64,000 nucleotides of DNA from an uncultured Duncaniella sp. (GCA_910586665.1 CAJUIX010000012.1:28794-92793), one strand, 5' to 3'. Positions 1 through 9,299 are shown, numbered from the stretch's first letter. Numbers and translations: made by a program. The notes: generated by a model from the letters alone, not told the origin.

Positions 1-268
1 CATTGTTGGCGCGGGTGGTCTGGATGTTGGTGAATCGCTCGTAGTGGCCGAGGTCGAGGTCGGCTTCGTGGCCGTCGACGGTCACATAGCACTCCCCGTG
101 CTCGTAGGGGTTGAGCGTGCCGGGGTCGATGTTGATGTAGGGGTCAAATTTTTGGATTGTGACCCTGAAACCGCGTGCCTTGAGCAGGCATGCCAATGAT
201 GAGGAGATGATTCCTTTGCCGAGTGACGACACCACGCCGCCCGTCACAAAAATGTATTTAGTTTCCAC
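1..268 (-). CDS. pyrG: CTP synthase, N-terminal fragment cut by the window edge
   Basis: Translating the minus strand from a GTG at 268 gives a protein starting METKYIFVTGGVVSSLGKG, the amidoligase P-loop start of CTP synthase. It continues with KFDPYINIDPGTLNPYEHGE and DLDLGHYERF, both hallmarks of PyrG. The enzyme makes CTP from UTP, ATP and glutamine in the cytoplasm. Only about 89 residues lie in the window; the glutaminase half is outside. No ATG lies close upstream in frame, so GTG is the chosen start. It diverges from the HAD gene at 390. Confidence 0.95.
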   Translation of the reverse strand, partial: METKYIFVTGGVVSSLGKGIISSSLACLLKARGFRVTIQKFDPYINIDPGTLNPYEHGECYVTVDGHEADLDLGHYERFTNIQTTRANN

Positions 269-352
269 GCTTTATGATATGATAGGGATACTTAAATATG
301 TGACCGATATAAATTAAGCCGCAAATTTACAAAAAAATCGGGGATATTTTCT

Positions 353-360
353 TAAATTTG
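353..360 (+). promoter_or_regulatory. Bacteroidales -7 box for the HAD gene
   Basis: TAAATTTG matches the TAnnTTTG box used by the primary sigma factor of Bacteroidetes and lies 29 bases before the ATG at 390. The -33 region is weak. Confidence 0.55.
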
Positions 361-389
361 CCTACAGTAAACGAAAAAACAACCTCTAA

Positions 390-1016
390 ATGATAAAGAA
401 TTTGCTTTTCGACCTCGGAGGAGTCATTATGGATCTCGACCGTGACCGCTGCGTCAGGGCTTTCGAGAAGCTCGGCATGAAGGATGCCGACGACTTTCTC
501 GGTGTCTACGGACAGAAGGGTGATTTCCTCGCCCTCGAGTCAGGCGAGATTGGTGCCGACGAGTTCCACACCCGTGTCCGCGGGATGTTTGACCGCCCCG
601 GAGTGACCGACGGCGAGATTGACGACGCTTTCAATGAATTCCTGGTCGGCATACCCGTCAGCCGCCTCGAGGCCCTGCGCGAGCTGCGCCGGTACTATAA
701 AATCTACCTCCTTTCCAACACCAACCCTATCATGGTCGACGGCAGGATTGCCGAAGAGTTTCGCAAGGAGGGGCGCGAGATGGCCGACTACTTCGACGAA
801 ATCTTTACCTCCTACGAAGCCAAATGCTGCAAGCCCGGAAAGGCCATATTTGACTACAGCCTTGAGCGCGGGGGCATCAAGGCGGAGGAGACCCTCTTCT
901 TCGACGACTCGCAGTCCAACGTCGACGCCGCCCGCTCTTTCGGCTTCAAGGCAGTACTCGTGAGGCCCGGCGACGAGTTCGCACGCCTCCTTGAAGAGTT
1001 TGAATCGAATCTATAA
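390..1016 (+). CDS. HAD-superfamily phosphatase, YihX-like
   Basis: A 208-residue soluble protein. Motif I is FDLGGVI near residue 7, with Gly at the usual second Asp position, as in YihX-type sugar-phosphate phosphatases. Motif II is LLSNTNP near residue 107, motif III the Lys in CCKPGKAIF, and motif IV FFDDSQSNVDAA near residue 172. A helical cap domain lies between motifs I and II. The family hydrolyses small phosphorylated metabolites through an aspartyl-phosphate intermediate; the substrate cannot be read from sequence. It ends 19 bases before the ribF start and probably shares its transcript. Confidence 0.85.
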   Translation: MIKNLLFDLGGVIMDLDRDRCVRAFEKLGMKDADDFLGVYGQKGDFLALESGEIGADEFHTRVRGMFDRPGVTDGEIDDAFNEFLVGIPVSRLEALRELRRYYKIYLLSNTNPIMVDGRIAEEFRKEGREMADYFDEIFTSYEAKCCKPGKAIFDYSLERGGIKAEETLFFDDSQSNVDAARSFGFKAVLVRPGDEFARLLEEFESNL

Positions 1017-1035
1017 TCCGGAATATCCTACAGCT

Positions 1036-1968
1036 ATGAAAATAATCACGAAAAGCGACACCTCGCGCCGGCGCATTGCGGCCGTCGGCATGTATGACGG
1101 CGTCCACCTCGGCCACAAGTTTCTGATTGACTATCTGCGCCTTGAGGCCGGCAGCCGTGGGCTCACCCCCTCGGTCATCACCTTCACGCGTCATCCTCTG
1201 TCGGTGGTGCGCCCCCTGGAGGCTCCCGGTTTGCTGACCACCCTTGAGGACCGTCTCTGCCGCCTCGACGCTGCCGGTGCCGAGGACATCATCATTCTCC
1301 CCTTCAATGACCGCCTGCGCTACAAGAGTGCTCGCGAGTTCCTCCGCATGCTCAACAGGTCCTACGGCATTGACACCCTCGTCCTGGGCTTCAACAACCG
1401 TTTCGGCCATGACAGCCCGCAGTCCTTCGAGGACTACTGCACGATAGGCCGCGAGGTGGGTGTAGAGGTCATTCCCGCCCCCGAATATCGCGGCGCGGGC
1501 GCCCCGGTCAGCTCCTCTATGGTCCGCCACCACCTGCTTTCGGGCAATCCCGCGAAGGCTGCCGAGGCCCTGGGGCATAACTACGGGCTGCGCGGACTCG
1601 TGATTCACGGCTGCGAGTTTGGCCGCGAGCTTGGCTTCCCGACGGCCAACCTGTCGCCTGTCGACAAGGAGCTTCTCATCCCGAAGCCGGGTGTCTATGC
1701 CGCCCGTGTCGTCACCCCCGACGGTGTGCGCCGCCCGGCGATGGTCAACATCGGTTTCCGCCCCACTGTCAGCGAGACCGACGGCCACGGCGCCCTCTCA
1801 ATCGAGGCACATATCTTTGATTTCAAGGGCTATCTCTACGACGAGGAGGTGACTGTCGAATTCGTCGAATTCCTCCGCCCTGAGCGCCGCTTCGAGTCCA
1901 CCGACAAGCTCCGCGAGCAGCTCGCCCGCGACGCCGTCAAAGCCCGCAAAATCCTCACCGACAAATAA
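1036..1968 (+). CDS. ribF: Bifunctional riboflavin kinase / FAD synthetase
   Basis: A 310-residue protein. The N-terminal adenylyltransferase domain has GMYDGVHLGHKFLI (nucleotide-binding loop) and SSSMVRHHL. The C-terminal kinase domain has GCEFGRELGFPTANLSP and NIGFRPTV. It phosphorylates riboflavin to FMN and adenylates FMN to FAD. An upstream in-frame ATG at 991 would overlap the HAD gene and add 15 residues unlike the family, so the ATG at 1036, directly before KIITKSD, is preferred. The gene converges on the outer-membrane protein gene; the repeat at 2010-2178 lies between them. Confidence 0.95.
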   Translation: MKIITKSDTSRRRIAAVGMYDGVHLGHKFLIDYLRLEAGSRGLTPSVITFTRHPLSVVRPLEAPGLLTTLEDRLCRLDAAGAEDIIILPFNDRLRYKSAREFLRMLNRSYGIDTLVLGFNNRFGHDSPQSFEDYCTIGREVGVEVIPAPEYRGAGAPVSSSMVRHHLLSGNPAKAAEALGHNYGLRGLVIHGCEFGRELGFPTANLSPVDKELLIPKPGVYAARVVTPDGVRRPAMVNIGFRPTVSETDGHGALSIEAHIFDFKGYLYDEEVTVEFVEFLRPERRFESTDKLREQLARDAVKARKILTDK

Positions 1969-2009
1969 ATCCGTATAATATCTTTAATACCTTTGTAGGT
2001 AATATCTTT

Positions 2010-2178
2010 GTAGGGACGCTGCGTGCAAATTCCTTCTATGGCTCGAAGAGCCTAAGAAAGAGAAGCCCCAGGGTAAGCGAAGGCCGCAGGCCGTAGCGAT
2101 GCCTGGGGTAGACAAACGTAAAATATAGAATGTGCATCGGAGATGCTAATTATCACAATGATAAGCATCTCCGATGCA
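2010..2178. repeat. Composite palindromic intergenic repeat, left copy
   Basis: Four pieces lie in a row. GTAGGGACGCTGCGTGCAA (2010-2028) recurs inverted at 5218-5236. A GGCTCGAAGAGCC palindrome follows. Then comes a 43-base hairpin from CCCCAGG to CCTGGGG with an inner GGCCGCAGGCC (2066-2108). Last is a near-perfect hairpin whose arms begin TGCATCGGAGATGCT (2133-2178). The last hairpin lies between convergent genes and could end transcription both ways, though it has no clear T-run. Related copies are at 5218-5382 and 24240-24485. Confidence 0.85.
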
Positions 2179-2215
2179 TATTCTTCATTTATTAAAAATT
2201 AATTTTGCGGCGCGG

Positions 2216-5155
2216 CTACTTCCCGTAGCGCTTCTTTTTCGGCTGGATGTTCATTCGATACTGCACCGACAGCATCATATAGCGCGGCAGGGCGTTGGAA
2301 TAGGTCACAGTGCGTCCCGAGGCATTGACAGCATAGTTGACATTGGATAGCTGGTGGAGCATATCGAAACCGTCGGCCATAAACACCCACCTGCCACCCT
2401 TCGGAGCGTAGGTGAGGCGCAGGTTCCAGATAGCGTCCGTCGTGTCGAGCTCCTTCATCCCGTAGCCGTGGCGTGAGTAGAGGGTGAAGTCCGTGCTGAT
2501 GCCGAAGCCCGCGGGGAGTGCAAACTCACCTGTGATGCCATAATTGTAATGAAGTGCATCTATAGTCTTGAAATCCTCGCGCGAGGATGTGGTGTGACGG
2601 TTGTTCACCTCTGCCGCCAGCCTCAGGCTCTGCTTCCCTATCTGCCAGCTGAGTCCGAGTCTCTCGCTCAGCGTGCTGGATCTCACCTTCGACTTCTCAG
2701 GTTCCCGGCTGTCTATTCCTATCATGTCGGCCGAGTTGATTATGCCGAAATTGGTAGAGGACCCTAACATGAATTGCTTCTTTGACCCGAATTGCATTTT
2801 GAAATAATTCTCGGCACTCATTGAGTTGTTGCCGTCGACGTTATATGTGCGGTTGCGGCGCACGCCGGTCTTCGTGTCGTAGGTATAGCCGCGGACGAGC
2901 GCATTGGTCGTCATCTCATAGCGCAGCGTGACATTGTTTGTCAGTGTCCTGTCCTTGGGACTGAATTCCCACAGAAGCGAGGGGTTGAAGACGCGGGCCA
3001 CTTTCAGGTCAGGATTGCCCATAGAGATGTTGAGCGGGTCGGCATCATTCACGATGTCCACTCTGTGGAGCGGGTCGGGCACCTTCGTGTCAAGTTTGAG
3101 TCTGAATTCAATATTGTTGATAAATTCTATCCTCCTTCCCGGATCCCCCTTAGGGCCGAAAGAATACCTGGCCATTAATCCCATACCGCGCGATTCTGTC
3201 AGGAAGGAGGTGCTTTTCACGAGATATGAGCGGTTGGCGCGCCAGTAGTCGAGGTGCTGGTGCATAAGCGAGAACTCCGGGTATAGGAGAATCATCAGAT
3301 AATGGTTTGCAGAGCCACTGCCCCATCTGAGACGTGGGCTGATGGTGTGCACGTTGTCCATCTGCCGAGACGTGTAGCTGTTGTTCGGGTCGAATGAGTC
3401 GAGATAGCCGGCGGGGAGAGTGCCGTATATGCCCATGTCCGTAAGCTGGTCGAGGGCATACATATAGGAGTCCTTGTCGTGGTTCATAAAACGGTAGCTG
3501 TATACCAGGTCTGCCCCGACTCTGCCAATCTGGGTCCTATAGGTGACAGTACCGTCGAAAGTGAACGTGCGGTTGGGACTGTTGTCGAAATACTGTCTCC
3601 TGACCACCGCAGGCACCGGGTTGGCGCCGTAGTTGATATTGTAGTCGCGCCAGCGTTCCTCCTTGTTATCCTTGTACTTCGCGCCCACCTGCACCTCGAT
3701 CATGTCGTTGCTTTTCGGAATTTTATAAGTGAAGGTCGGATAGGCCTGCACCTCATATTCGCGGCTGCTGCCGTCGGAGCGGGTAATCGAGCGGTTGATG
3801 ACCGCGTCGAGCCTTTCGGGAGAGCCGTCGCTGTAGAGAGCCTCGAGGACCTTGGCGGTGATGTCGGTCTGCTCCTTGTTAAAGGTGGCCGAAATCTGGT
3901 TGTCGTAATTGTCACGCTTGATATAGCGCCCGAGGAGCATGGTCCAGAAGCCGTATCTTTTCGTATAGAAATTAAGGTAGTTGCGCGTCTCGAGTTTCAG
4001 GCGCCTGTCCTTGTTGCGGCTGAATATGTTGTCGTATGTGTTGCCGCTGCTGAGGAAGTTGGTGCGGGCGGTCGTCGAGCGGTTATTCTGACGGCTGTCC
4101 TCCATTTCAACGTATCCTTGGAAGTCTTTCGACTCGTCGAGGCTCTCATAGTTATAGTTAAATGCTGCTGTAGTGTTGCGTCGAGTTCCGGAGGGCATCA
4201 TCTCCGGGCGCCAAGTGTCGCTCTTGCCGGGCTTGCGGTTGTCGTTGAGGTTGTTGGCGTTTGCGATTAGTGTGAGCTTGGTCGTCGGACTGAACCATGA
4301 GGCGAACAGCCGGCCCGAATAGCGGTCCTCGGTGCCTACACCCCCTTGGGCGTTGATGATCCACCCCATGTTGTACTCCTTTTTGAGCTTCACGTCCATA
4401 GTCAGATGCTTGGGAGCCGTGGGATCGTCGGGCCGGTAGCTCCACTTCTCCTGCTTGGTCTGCCCTTCGTAGACCTCGACGTTCTTCACCGTGTAGGCGC
4501 CGATGTTTTCGAGCATCAGCTGATTGTTGCCGTCGAGAAACTGCTTGCCGTTGAGCAGGAGCGACTCGACATACTGTCCGTTGACCTTTATCTGTCCCCC
4601 CTCGTCAAGCTCCACGCCCGGAAGCTGGGCTATGAGCGCGTCGAGCATCGACCCCTCGGCGAGCTGGAAGGCGTCGGCATTGTAGACTATGGTGTCACCC
4701 TTGTGGTAAAACTTGATTTTCGAGGCCGTGACCGTCACCTCTCCGAGATTGTGGGGCGCACGCTCCAGATAGACCGTGGGAATGGATCTGTAGCTCTCTC
4801 GCTTGCCGATTTTGTCAAGCGTGTAGACCACGGTCTGCGTCGTGTAACCCGGATAGCTGACATCAAAGTTTATAGTCGTGTCCTTTTTGGTCACAGGTAT
4901 GGTGAAATATGCCATCGTGATTCTTCCCTCCTCGCGGGAGTACTTTGCACCTTGGTCGGCCTTTATCGTGTCGACAGGATTGCCCTTGGCGTCATATGTG
5001 ATGATTTCCGCCCCGACGAGGTCAAATTTGGTCACCGCGTCCTTGACACGGCTTGTGAGGGCGAAAAATTTCTTGGTTTCGGCTGAGGCAGCCATGCAGA
5101 TTAGAGCCGGGAGGATGACGGCGAGAACCTTGCGCACTGTCTTGTTCATGATCAT
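2216..5155 (-). CDS. TonB-receptor-like outer-membrane beta-barrel protein
   Basis: A 979-residue protein with a Sec signal peptide (MNKTVRKVLAVILPALICMA, ending near ASA). Residues about 25-130 form a carboxypeptidase-regulatory-like domain. A plug-like segment follows with GEVTVTASKIKF, then KGDTIVYNADAF, LDALIAQLPGVELDEGGQI and LLLNGKQFL. The remaining roughly 700 residues alternate as a beta barrel (OMP_b-brl_3 type). It is probably an outer-membrane transporter or receptor of unknown ligand, and no SusD partner is adjacent. Translation may start at 5155 or at the second Met (5149). It stands alone between repeat copies at 2010-2178 and 5218-5382. Confidence 0.85.
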   Translation of the reverse strand: MIMNKTVRKVLAVILPALICMAASAETKKFFALTSRVKDAVTKFDLVGAEIITYDAKGNPVDTIKADQGAKYSREEGRITMAYFTIPVTKKDTTINFDVSYPGYTTQTVVYTLDKIGKRESYRSIPTVYLERAPHNLGEVTVTASKIKFYHKGDTIVYNADAFQLAEGSMLDALIAQLPGVELDEGGQIKVNGQYVESLLLNGKQFLDGNNQLMLENIGAYTVKNVEVYEGQTKQEKWSYRPDDPTAPKHLTMDVKLKKEYNMGWIINAQGGVGTEDRYSGRLFASWFSPTTKLTLIANANNLNDNRKPGKSDTWRPEMMPSGTRRNTTAAFNYNYESLDESKDFQGYVEMEDSRQNNRSTTARTNFLSSGNTYDNIFSRNKDRRLKLETRNYLNFYTKRYGFWTMLLGRYIKRDNYDNQISATFNKEQTDITAKVLEALYSDGSPERLDAVINRSITRSDGSSREYEVQAYPTFTYKIPKSNDMIEVQVGAKYKDNKEERWRDYNINYGANPVPAVVRRQYFDNSPNRTFTFDGTVTYRTQIGRVGADLVYSYRFMNHDKDSYMYALDQLTDMGIYGTLPAGYLDSFDPNNSYTSRQMDNVHTISPRLRWGSGSANHYLMILLYPEFSLMHQHLDYWRANRSYLVKSTSFLTESRGMGLMARYSFGPKGDPGRRIEFINNIEFRLKLDTKVPDPLHRVDIVNDADPLNISMGNPDLKVARVFNPSLLWEFSPKDRTLTNNVTLRYEMTTNALVRGYTYDTKTGVRRNRTYNVDGNNSMSAENYFKMQFGSKKQFMLGSSTNFGIINSADMIGIDSREPEKSKVRSSTLSERLGLSWQIGKQSLRLAAEVNNRHTTSSREDFKTIDALHYNYGITGEFALPAGFGISTDFTLYSRHGYGMKELDTTDAIWNLRLTYAPKGGRWVFMADGFDMLHQLSNVNYAVNASGRTVTYSNALPRYMMLSVQYRMNIQPKKKRYGK

Positions 5156-5217
5156 ATAGATTTATGATTATATAGATTTAAAATCGGGCATAGTCATTGC
5201 AAATTCCCTCATTGGCG

Positions 5218-5382
5218 TTGCACGCAGCGTCCCTACAATCGGCATATCTTGCAACACCTTCCCTATATGGCTCGAAGAGCCATTAGCCATATTACTTTTC
5301 TTACCCCAGGCATCGCTACGGCCTGCGGCCTTCGCTAACCCTGGGGTTTCTCTTGCCTAAGGTCTTCGACCTATTCGCTGGC
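5218..5382. repeat. Composite palindromic intergenic repeat, right copy, largely inverted
   Basis: This 419-base gap between genes (5156-5574) holds the inverted GTAGGGACGC element (5218-5236), a GGCTCGAAGAGCC palindrome (5269-5281), the 43-base CCCCAGG/CCTGGGG unit in inverted orientation (5304-5346), and TTTCTCTTGCCTAAGGTC with its flank. The TGCATCGG hairpin is absent here. From about 5400 to 5574 the sequence is AT-rich and I see no gene in it. Confidence 0.8.
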
Positions 5383-5574
5383 GGGTATTTTCCAACTACC
5401 TTGTCCCGAAAAGATGAAACGTGAATGATTGATGCACAAATTTATTAATTAGTCTGAGCTTATACAAAATAGTTATGTGAAAAAAGCTTAAAATTCAACT
5501 AAAATTTTAGAGGTGGGATAATTTGTTGATTATAATCGTATTATAAATCCACTATAAACCACTGAAAAACGACG

Positions 5575-6210
5575 CTATTTCTTCCGTATAAGCGTCAGCC
5601 CGTCGCGCAGGGGCAGAATCACAGTCTCCAAGTCGTAGCGCGAGGCTATGTATGTGTTGAAGCGGTCGAGAGCCAGGGTCTGGGCGTCGTGGTTGGCGGC
5701 GGTGTCGGTCACCTTGCCGTCCCAGAGGGTATTGTCGGCTATGACGAAGCCCCCCGGACGCAGCCGCGGCAGCACGAGGTCGAGATATTCGACATAGCGG
5801 CGCTTGTTGGCGTCGATATAGACGAGGTCCCACGTCTCGTCGATTATCCCTATCAGCTCCTCGGCGTCCCCGATGTGGAGCGTGATTTTGTCGCCCCCCG
5901 GAGCGGTGGCGAAGAGCTGCAGCAGCTCGTCCTCCATCTCGTCGTCGACCTCTATCGTGTGGAGCCGTCCCCCCTCGGCCAGTCCCTCGGCTAAGCAGAG
6001 GGCCGAATAGCCAGTGTAGGCACCGAGTTCGAGTATGCGCTGCGGCCTGATCATGGCCGAGAGCATACTCAGCAGACGCCCTTGCAGGTGGCCGGAGCAC
6101 ATGCGCGGGTAGAGATGCCGCAGGTGCGTGCGTCGGTAGAGGAGCCGCAGGTGTTCCGGCTCCGGGCTGATGTGGCCGAGGATATAGCTGTCGAGTTCCT
6201 TATCTGACAT
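5575..6210 (-). CDS. Class I SAM-dependent O-methyltransferase (COMT-like)
   Basis: A 211-residue Rossmann methyltransferase. The SAM loop is ILELGAYTGYSALCLAEGL near residue 60. The acidic motif DLVYIDANKRRYVEYL and PGGFVIADNTLWDGKV give the Asp and Asn ligands for the divalent metal of the Methyltransf_3 family. Such enzymes methylate catechols or small hydroxylated acceptors; the physiological substrate in Bacteroidales is not known to me. The start overlaps the end of aroQ by 11 bases, so the two are translationally linked. Confidence 0.88.
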   Translation of the reverse strand: MSDKELDSYILGHISPEPEHLRLLYRRTHLRHLYPRMCSGHLQGRLLSMLSAMIRPQRILELGAYTGYSALCLAEGLAEGGRLHTIEVDDEMEDELLQLFATAPGGDKITLHIGDAEELIGIIDETWDLVYIDANKRRYVEYLDLVLPRLRPGGFVIADNTLWDGKVTDTAANHDAQTLALDRFNTYIASRYDLETVILPLRDGLTLIRKK

Positions 6211-6622
6211 GGCCCATTATGAAGGCTTGTGCGGCGAGGAAATATGAGTTGAGGCCGAAGCCGGTGATTGTGCCGCGGCACACCGGGGCTATGAGCGACG
6301 TGTGGCGGATCTGCTCGCGCGAGGCCGTGTTGGAGATGTGGACCTCGATTACAGGGGTGGAGATTGCCGAGATAGCGTCGGCTATGGCGAGCGAGGTGTG
6401 GGTGTAGGCGCCCGCGTTGAGTATCACCCCGTCGGCGTCGGTATTGTGGAGGAAGTCGATGATGTCACCCTCATGGTTTGACTGGAGGTACTCCACCTCG
6501 TCGCCGTCGAGCATCTCGCGCAGCTCTATGAGGTATGACTCGAAAGTCTGCGAACCGTAGATGTCAGGCTCGCGTGTGCCGAGGAGGTTGAGGTTGGGAC
6601 CGTTGATTATCAGAAGTTTCAT
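6200..6622 (-). CDS. aroQ: Type II 3-dehydroquinate dehydratase
   Basis: A complete 140-residue enzyme of the dodecameric class. It shows NGPNLNLLGTREPDIYG with the catalytic Arg and Tyr loop, QSNHEGDIIDFLH, LNAGAYTHTSLAIADAI with the catalytic His, EVHISN and RGTITGFGLNSY. It dehydrates 3-dehydroquinate to 3-dehydroshikimate in the shikimate pathway. It is the first gene of a leftward two-gene operon with the O-methyltransferase. Confidence 0.96.
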   Translation of the reverse strand: MKLLIINGPNLNLLGTREPDIYGSQTFESYLIELREMLDGDEVEYLQSNHEGDIIDFLHNTDADGVILNAGAYTHTSLAIADAISAISTPVIEVHISNTASREQIRHTSLIAPVCRGTITGFGLNSYFLAAQAFIMGHVR

Positions 6623-6664
6623 ATCGTCACGTTATGTATATGTTGTAATGTGTATATATCAAAA

Positions 6665-6937
6665 TTACACCTCGACCGGGTGCAGGACCAGCGTCCAGAC
6701 TGCCGCCGTCGACAGCGCCATGAGCGTGAGCAGTATCCAGCTGACGTAGGAGCGTCTTGTGTAGCCGCTCCATGCCAGCCAGGCCGACAGGAGCATGTAG
6801 AACGGATAGATCCACACGAAGGTCTTCGCCCCCTCGTCGCCAGCGGGGATGTTGGCGAGCAGCATCGGGAAGGAAAACACGGGTAGGATGAAGACCAGCA
6901 CTAAGACTGTCATCCATAGAGGCGGCTTGCGTTGCAT
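6665..6937 (-). CDS. Small membrane protein of unknown function
   Basis: A 90-residue protein with about three hydrophobic segments: near residues 9-28 (TVLVLVFILPVFSFPMLLA), 42-62 and 68-86. I recognise no family. It lies 8 bases downstream of the epimerase gene on the same strand and is probably the last gene of the cluster starting with DUF389. It may be an inner-membrane accessory protein; nothing in the sequence gives a more exact role. Confidence 0.6.
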   Translation of the reverse strand: MQRKPPLWMTVLVLVFILPVFSFPMLLANIPAGDEGAKTFVWIYPFYMLLSAWLAWSGYTRRSYVSWILLTLMALSTAAVWTLVLHPVEV

Positions 6938-6945
6938 GGCGGTGG

Positions 6946-7968
6946 CTATTTATGTTTTTTCTGTTCTTTCAGCCTGCGCTGTTCCTCGCGGTAGGCCTCG
7001 ACCGTGCGGCGGATGCCCTCCTCGAGGTCGGTCTGCGCGCGGAAGCCGAAGTCGCGCTCGGCGTCGGAGGTGTCGCAGTTCCAGTTGCGCTGGGCCATGA
7101 TGTTATACTTGTCGGAGTTGAGGGTGACGGCCTGGAGCTTGGCCGCGCCATACTTCTCCGAAACTTTGCAGGCGATTTTGAGCATCCACAGCGGGAGGCG
7201 CACCGGCACCACGAGGCTGCGGCGCAGCGCCCGCGCCACGATGCGGCGGAACTCCTTCTGCGAGTAGGCCCGCGGCTCGGAGATGATATACTTCCGATGC
7301 AGCGGCGCGCGCTCGAGGGCGTCGAATATGGCCCTGGCCAGGTCCTCGACATAGATGAAGGTGAGCATCTGGCGGCGGAAGCCGACACCGAAGTCAAAGT
7401 GCGAGTCGATGCTCTTGATCATCATCAGGTAGTCGCGCTCGTGAGGGCCGTAGACCCCCGTCGGGCGCAGGATAATCCAGGGGAATGAGGCCGGGAGTGT
7501 CTCGAGCAGCGTCTCGGCTTTGATTTTAGAGAGACCGTAGCGGGTGTTGGGCTGCGGGATCATCTTGCCGTGGAGCGGGCTGTAGCCCTTCTCGTCGCCC
7601 GGCCCTATGGCCGAGAGCGACGACATGTAGACGAATCGCTCGGGTATCTGACCGTTGTCCGTCAGCGCCTTGCAGAAATTGCGCAGGTATGTGAAATTTA
7701 TATGGTTGAAGTCGCTGAAATTCACGCACTTCGTTGCCCCGAGGTTGTAGACTATATAGTCCCACTCATGCCCGGCGAGGCTTTCGCGGAGCTTGTCGGG
7801 GTCCTCATAGTCGAGAGTGATGAAGCGGAGGGCCTCGTCGGTCAGATAGCGCCGCGAGGTCGACTCGCGCACCGCGCACCATGTCTCGTAGCCCCGCGAG
7901 AGCGCCTCACGGGCTATGAAGCCTCCGATGAAGCCTCCCGCACCGACTATCAGTACTTTCTTTCTCAT
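6946..7968 (-). CDS. NAD-dependent epimerase/dehydratase (extended SDR)
   Basis: A 340-residue extended short-chain dehydrogenase. The dinucleotide motif GAGGFIGGF is at residues 8-16, the catalytic YGLSKIKAE (YxxxK) near residue 144, and YVEDLARAIF near residue 206. It probably acts on a nucleotide sugar or related substrate for surface polysaccharide, as the adjacent glycosyltransferase suggests; the exact reaction cannot be told. Its start overlaps the glycosyltransferase stop by 4 bases (ATGA), so the two are coupled. Confidence 0.85.
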   Translation of the reverse strand: MRKKVLIVGAGGFIGGFIAREALSRGYETWCAVRESTSRRYLTDEALRFITLDYEDPDKLRESLAGHEWDYIVYNLGATKCVNFSDFNHINFTYLRNFCKALTDNGQIPERFVYMSSLSAIGPGDEKGYSPLHGKMIPQPNTRYGLSKIKAETLLETLPASFPWIILRPTGVYGPHERDYLMMIKSIDSHFDFGVGFRRQMLTFIYVEDLARAIFDALERAPLHRKYIISEPRAYSQKEFRRIVARALRRSLVVPVRLPLWMLKIACKVSEKYGAAKLQAVTLNSDKYNIMAQRNWNCDTSDAERDFGFRAQTDLEEGIRRTVEAYREEQRRLKEQKKHK

Positions 7969-9299
7969 TTTTTTAACAAATCTGAAAACAATGTCGCATA
8001 TTTATGGGCAATCACTGTCGACGAGAATCGCTCCCTGACTGTCTGGTTGAGATAGTCGCGGGGGATTTTTGAATCAAGTGCCCAGAGTATGCCCTCGGCT
8101 ATGTCGCGCGAGTCCTTGTAGCGGGCTATGTAGCCGGTTTTTTTGTGCTCGACCACGTCGGCGCGCCCGTCGTTGCCGAAAGTCACTGGTATCGCGCCCC
8201 CGGCCTGTCCCTCGACGAGGGTTCCACCCAGGGTTTCGTAGAGCGACGTCGACACGACAACCTTCGCCACCGAGTAGAGGTAGCGCAGTATCTTGAAGTC
8301 GGTGATGAGTCCGAGGTGCCGGTGCGAGAAGCGCAGGCCGTCAAGCGCCTGGGGATTCTTCATGCTGCCGAAGAAATAGATAGCCGTCTTGCTGGCTATC
8401 TCGGGGTGGTAGTCGAAGATATAGTTGAGCGCGTCGACCGTGTATTCGAGTCCCTTGATAGGGTCGTCGATGCGCGCGGCTCCGAAGAGGAGTATGTTGG
8501 GCTTCTCCGGGGTTATCAGCGAGTAGAGGTCGCGCGGCGGCTTGGTGTAGAACTGGTCGATAGGGAAGGGATTGCCTATTGTCTGGATGCTGCTGTTGCA
8601 CAGGAGCGACGAGCGGGCCGCCTGGCGCTCGAGCCAGTTGCTGACGGCGACGTAATGGATAGGCACCTCGTCGTTCAGACTCTTCTTCTTCTTCCAGTAT
8701 TTGTGTGAGAGGTCATTGGGGTTTCCTCCTCCTGCGAGGAAGGGGCAGTTGCCGCACCGGTCGAGGTAGTGGTCACACTCGTAGGCGTGGTGGCAGATGC
8801 CGGTCAGGGCCCACATGTCGTGGAGTGTCCACACGATTTTCTTCCTCATGCGGTGGAGTTTCTTGATGCCGTTGATACCCATGAGTCCCTGATTGATCCA
8901 GTTGAGGCATACTATGTCTGCCTCCTTGACCCAGGGGTGGTGGTGGACATTGAGGGCGAAGTTGCCGGTCGAGACCTTGTAGAGGTCCGCATATTTGAAT
9001 CCTACTGCCGGAAGGATTCGCAGGCGCTCTAGGCAGAAGGTGACCGCCCTGATGAAGCGGGAGTAGACGGCGTCGACACATTCCTCCTCGGAGGTCTTGG
9101 TGTAGACCACCATGCGTGCGTCGACGCCTATGCGCCGGAGGGCTTGTAAAAGCCTGAAAGTTACTATGGCAGCTCCTCCGAGAGTGTCGGAGTGGTTGAC
9201 GAGCACCACCTTCTTCCCTCTCAGGTTGTCGGGGAGCGTGAGACTGCTGCCGCCCGGGGTGACAGCCTGTGGTGTTCCTGTGTTTGCGATGCCGCTCAT
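7965..9299 (-). CDS. Family 4-type glycosyltransferase
   Basis: A 444-residue protein with a GT-B layout. The N-terminal donor-independent domain has VNHSDTLGGAAIVTFRLLQAL. The C-terminal domain has LFGAARIDDPIKGLEY and YETLGGTLVEGQAGGAIPV, which contains the E-x7-E-like motif of GT4 enzymes. A four-Cys cluster (CHHAYECDHYLDRCGNC, residues about 165-185) is seen in a Bacteroidales subgroup and may bind a metal. It should transfer a sugar from an activated donor to a surface glycan on the cytoplasmic face. It overlaps genes on both sides by 4 bases. Confidence 0.87.
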   Translation of the reverse strand: MSGIANTGTPQAVTPGGSSLTLPDNLRGKKVVLVNHSDTLGGAAIVTFRLLQALRRIGVDARMVVYTKTSEEECVDAVYSRFIRAVTFCLERLRILPAVGFKYADLYKVSTGNFALNVHHHPWVKEADIVCLNWINQGLMGINGIKKLHRMRKKIVWTLHDMWALTGICHHAYECDHYLDRCGNCPFLAGGGNPNDLSHKYWKKKKSLNDEVPIHYVAVSNWLERQAARSSLLCNSSIQTIGNPFPIDQFYTKPPRDLYSLITPEKPNILLFGAARIDDPIKGLEYTVDALNYIFDYHPEIASKTAIYFFGSMKNPQALDGLRFSHRHLGLITDFKILRYLYSVAKVVVSTSLYETLGGTLVEGQAGGAIPVTFGNDGRADVVEHKKTGYIARYKDSRDIAEGILWALDSKIPRDYLNQTVRERFSSTVIAHKYATLFSDLLKK

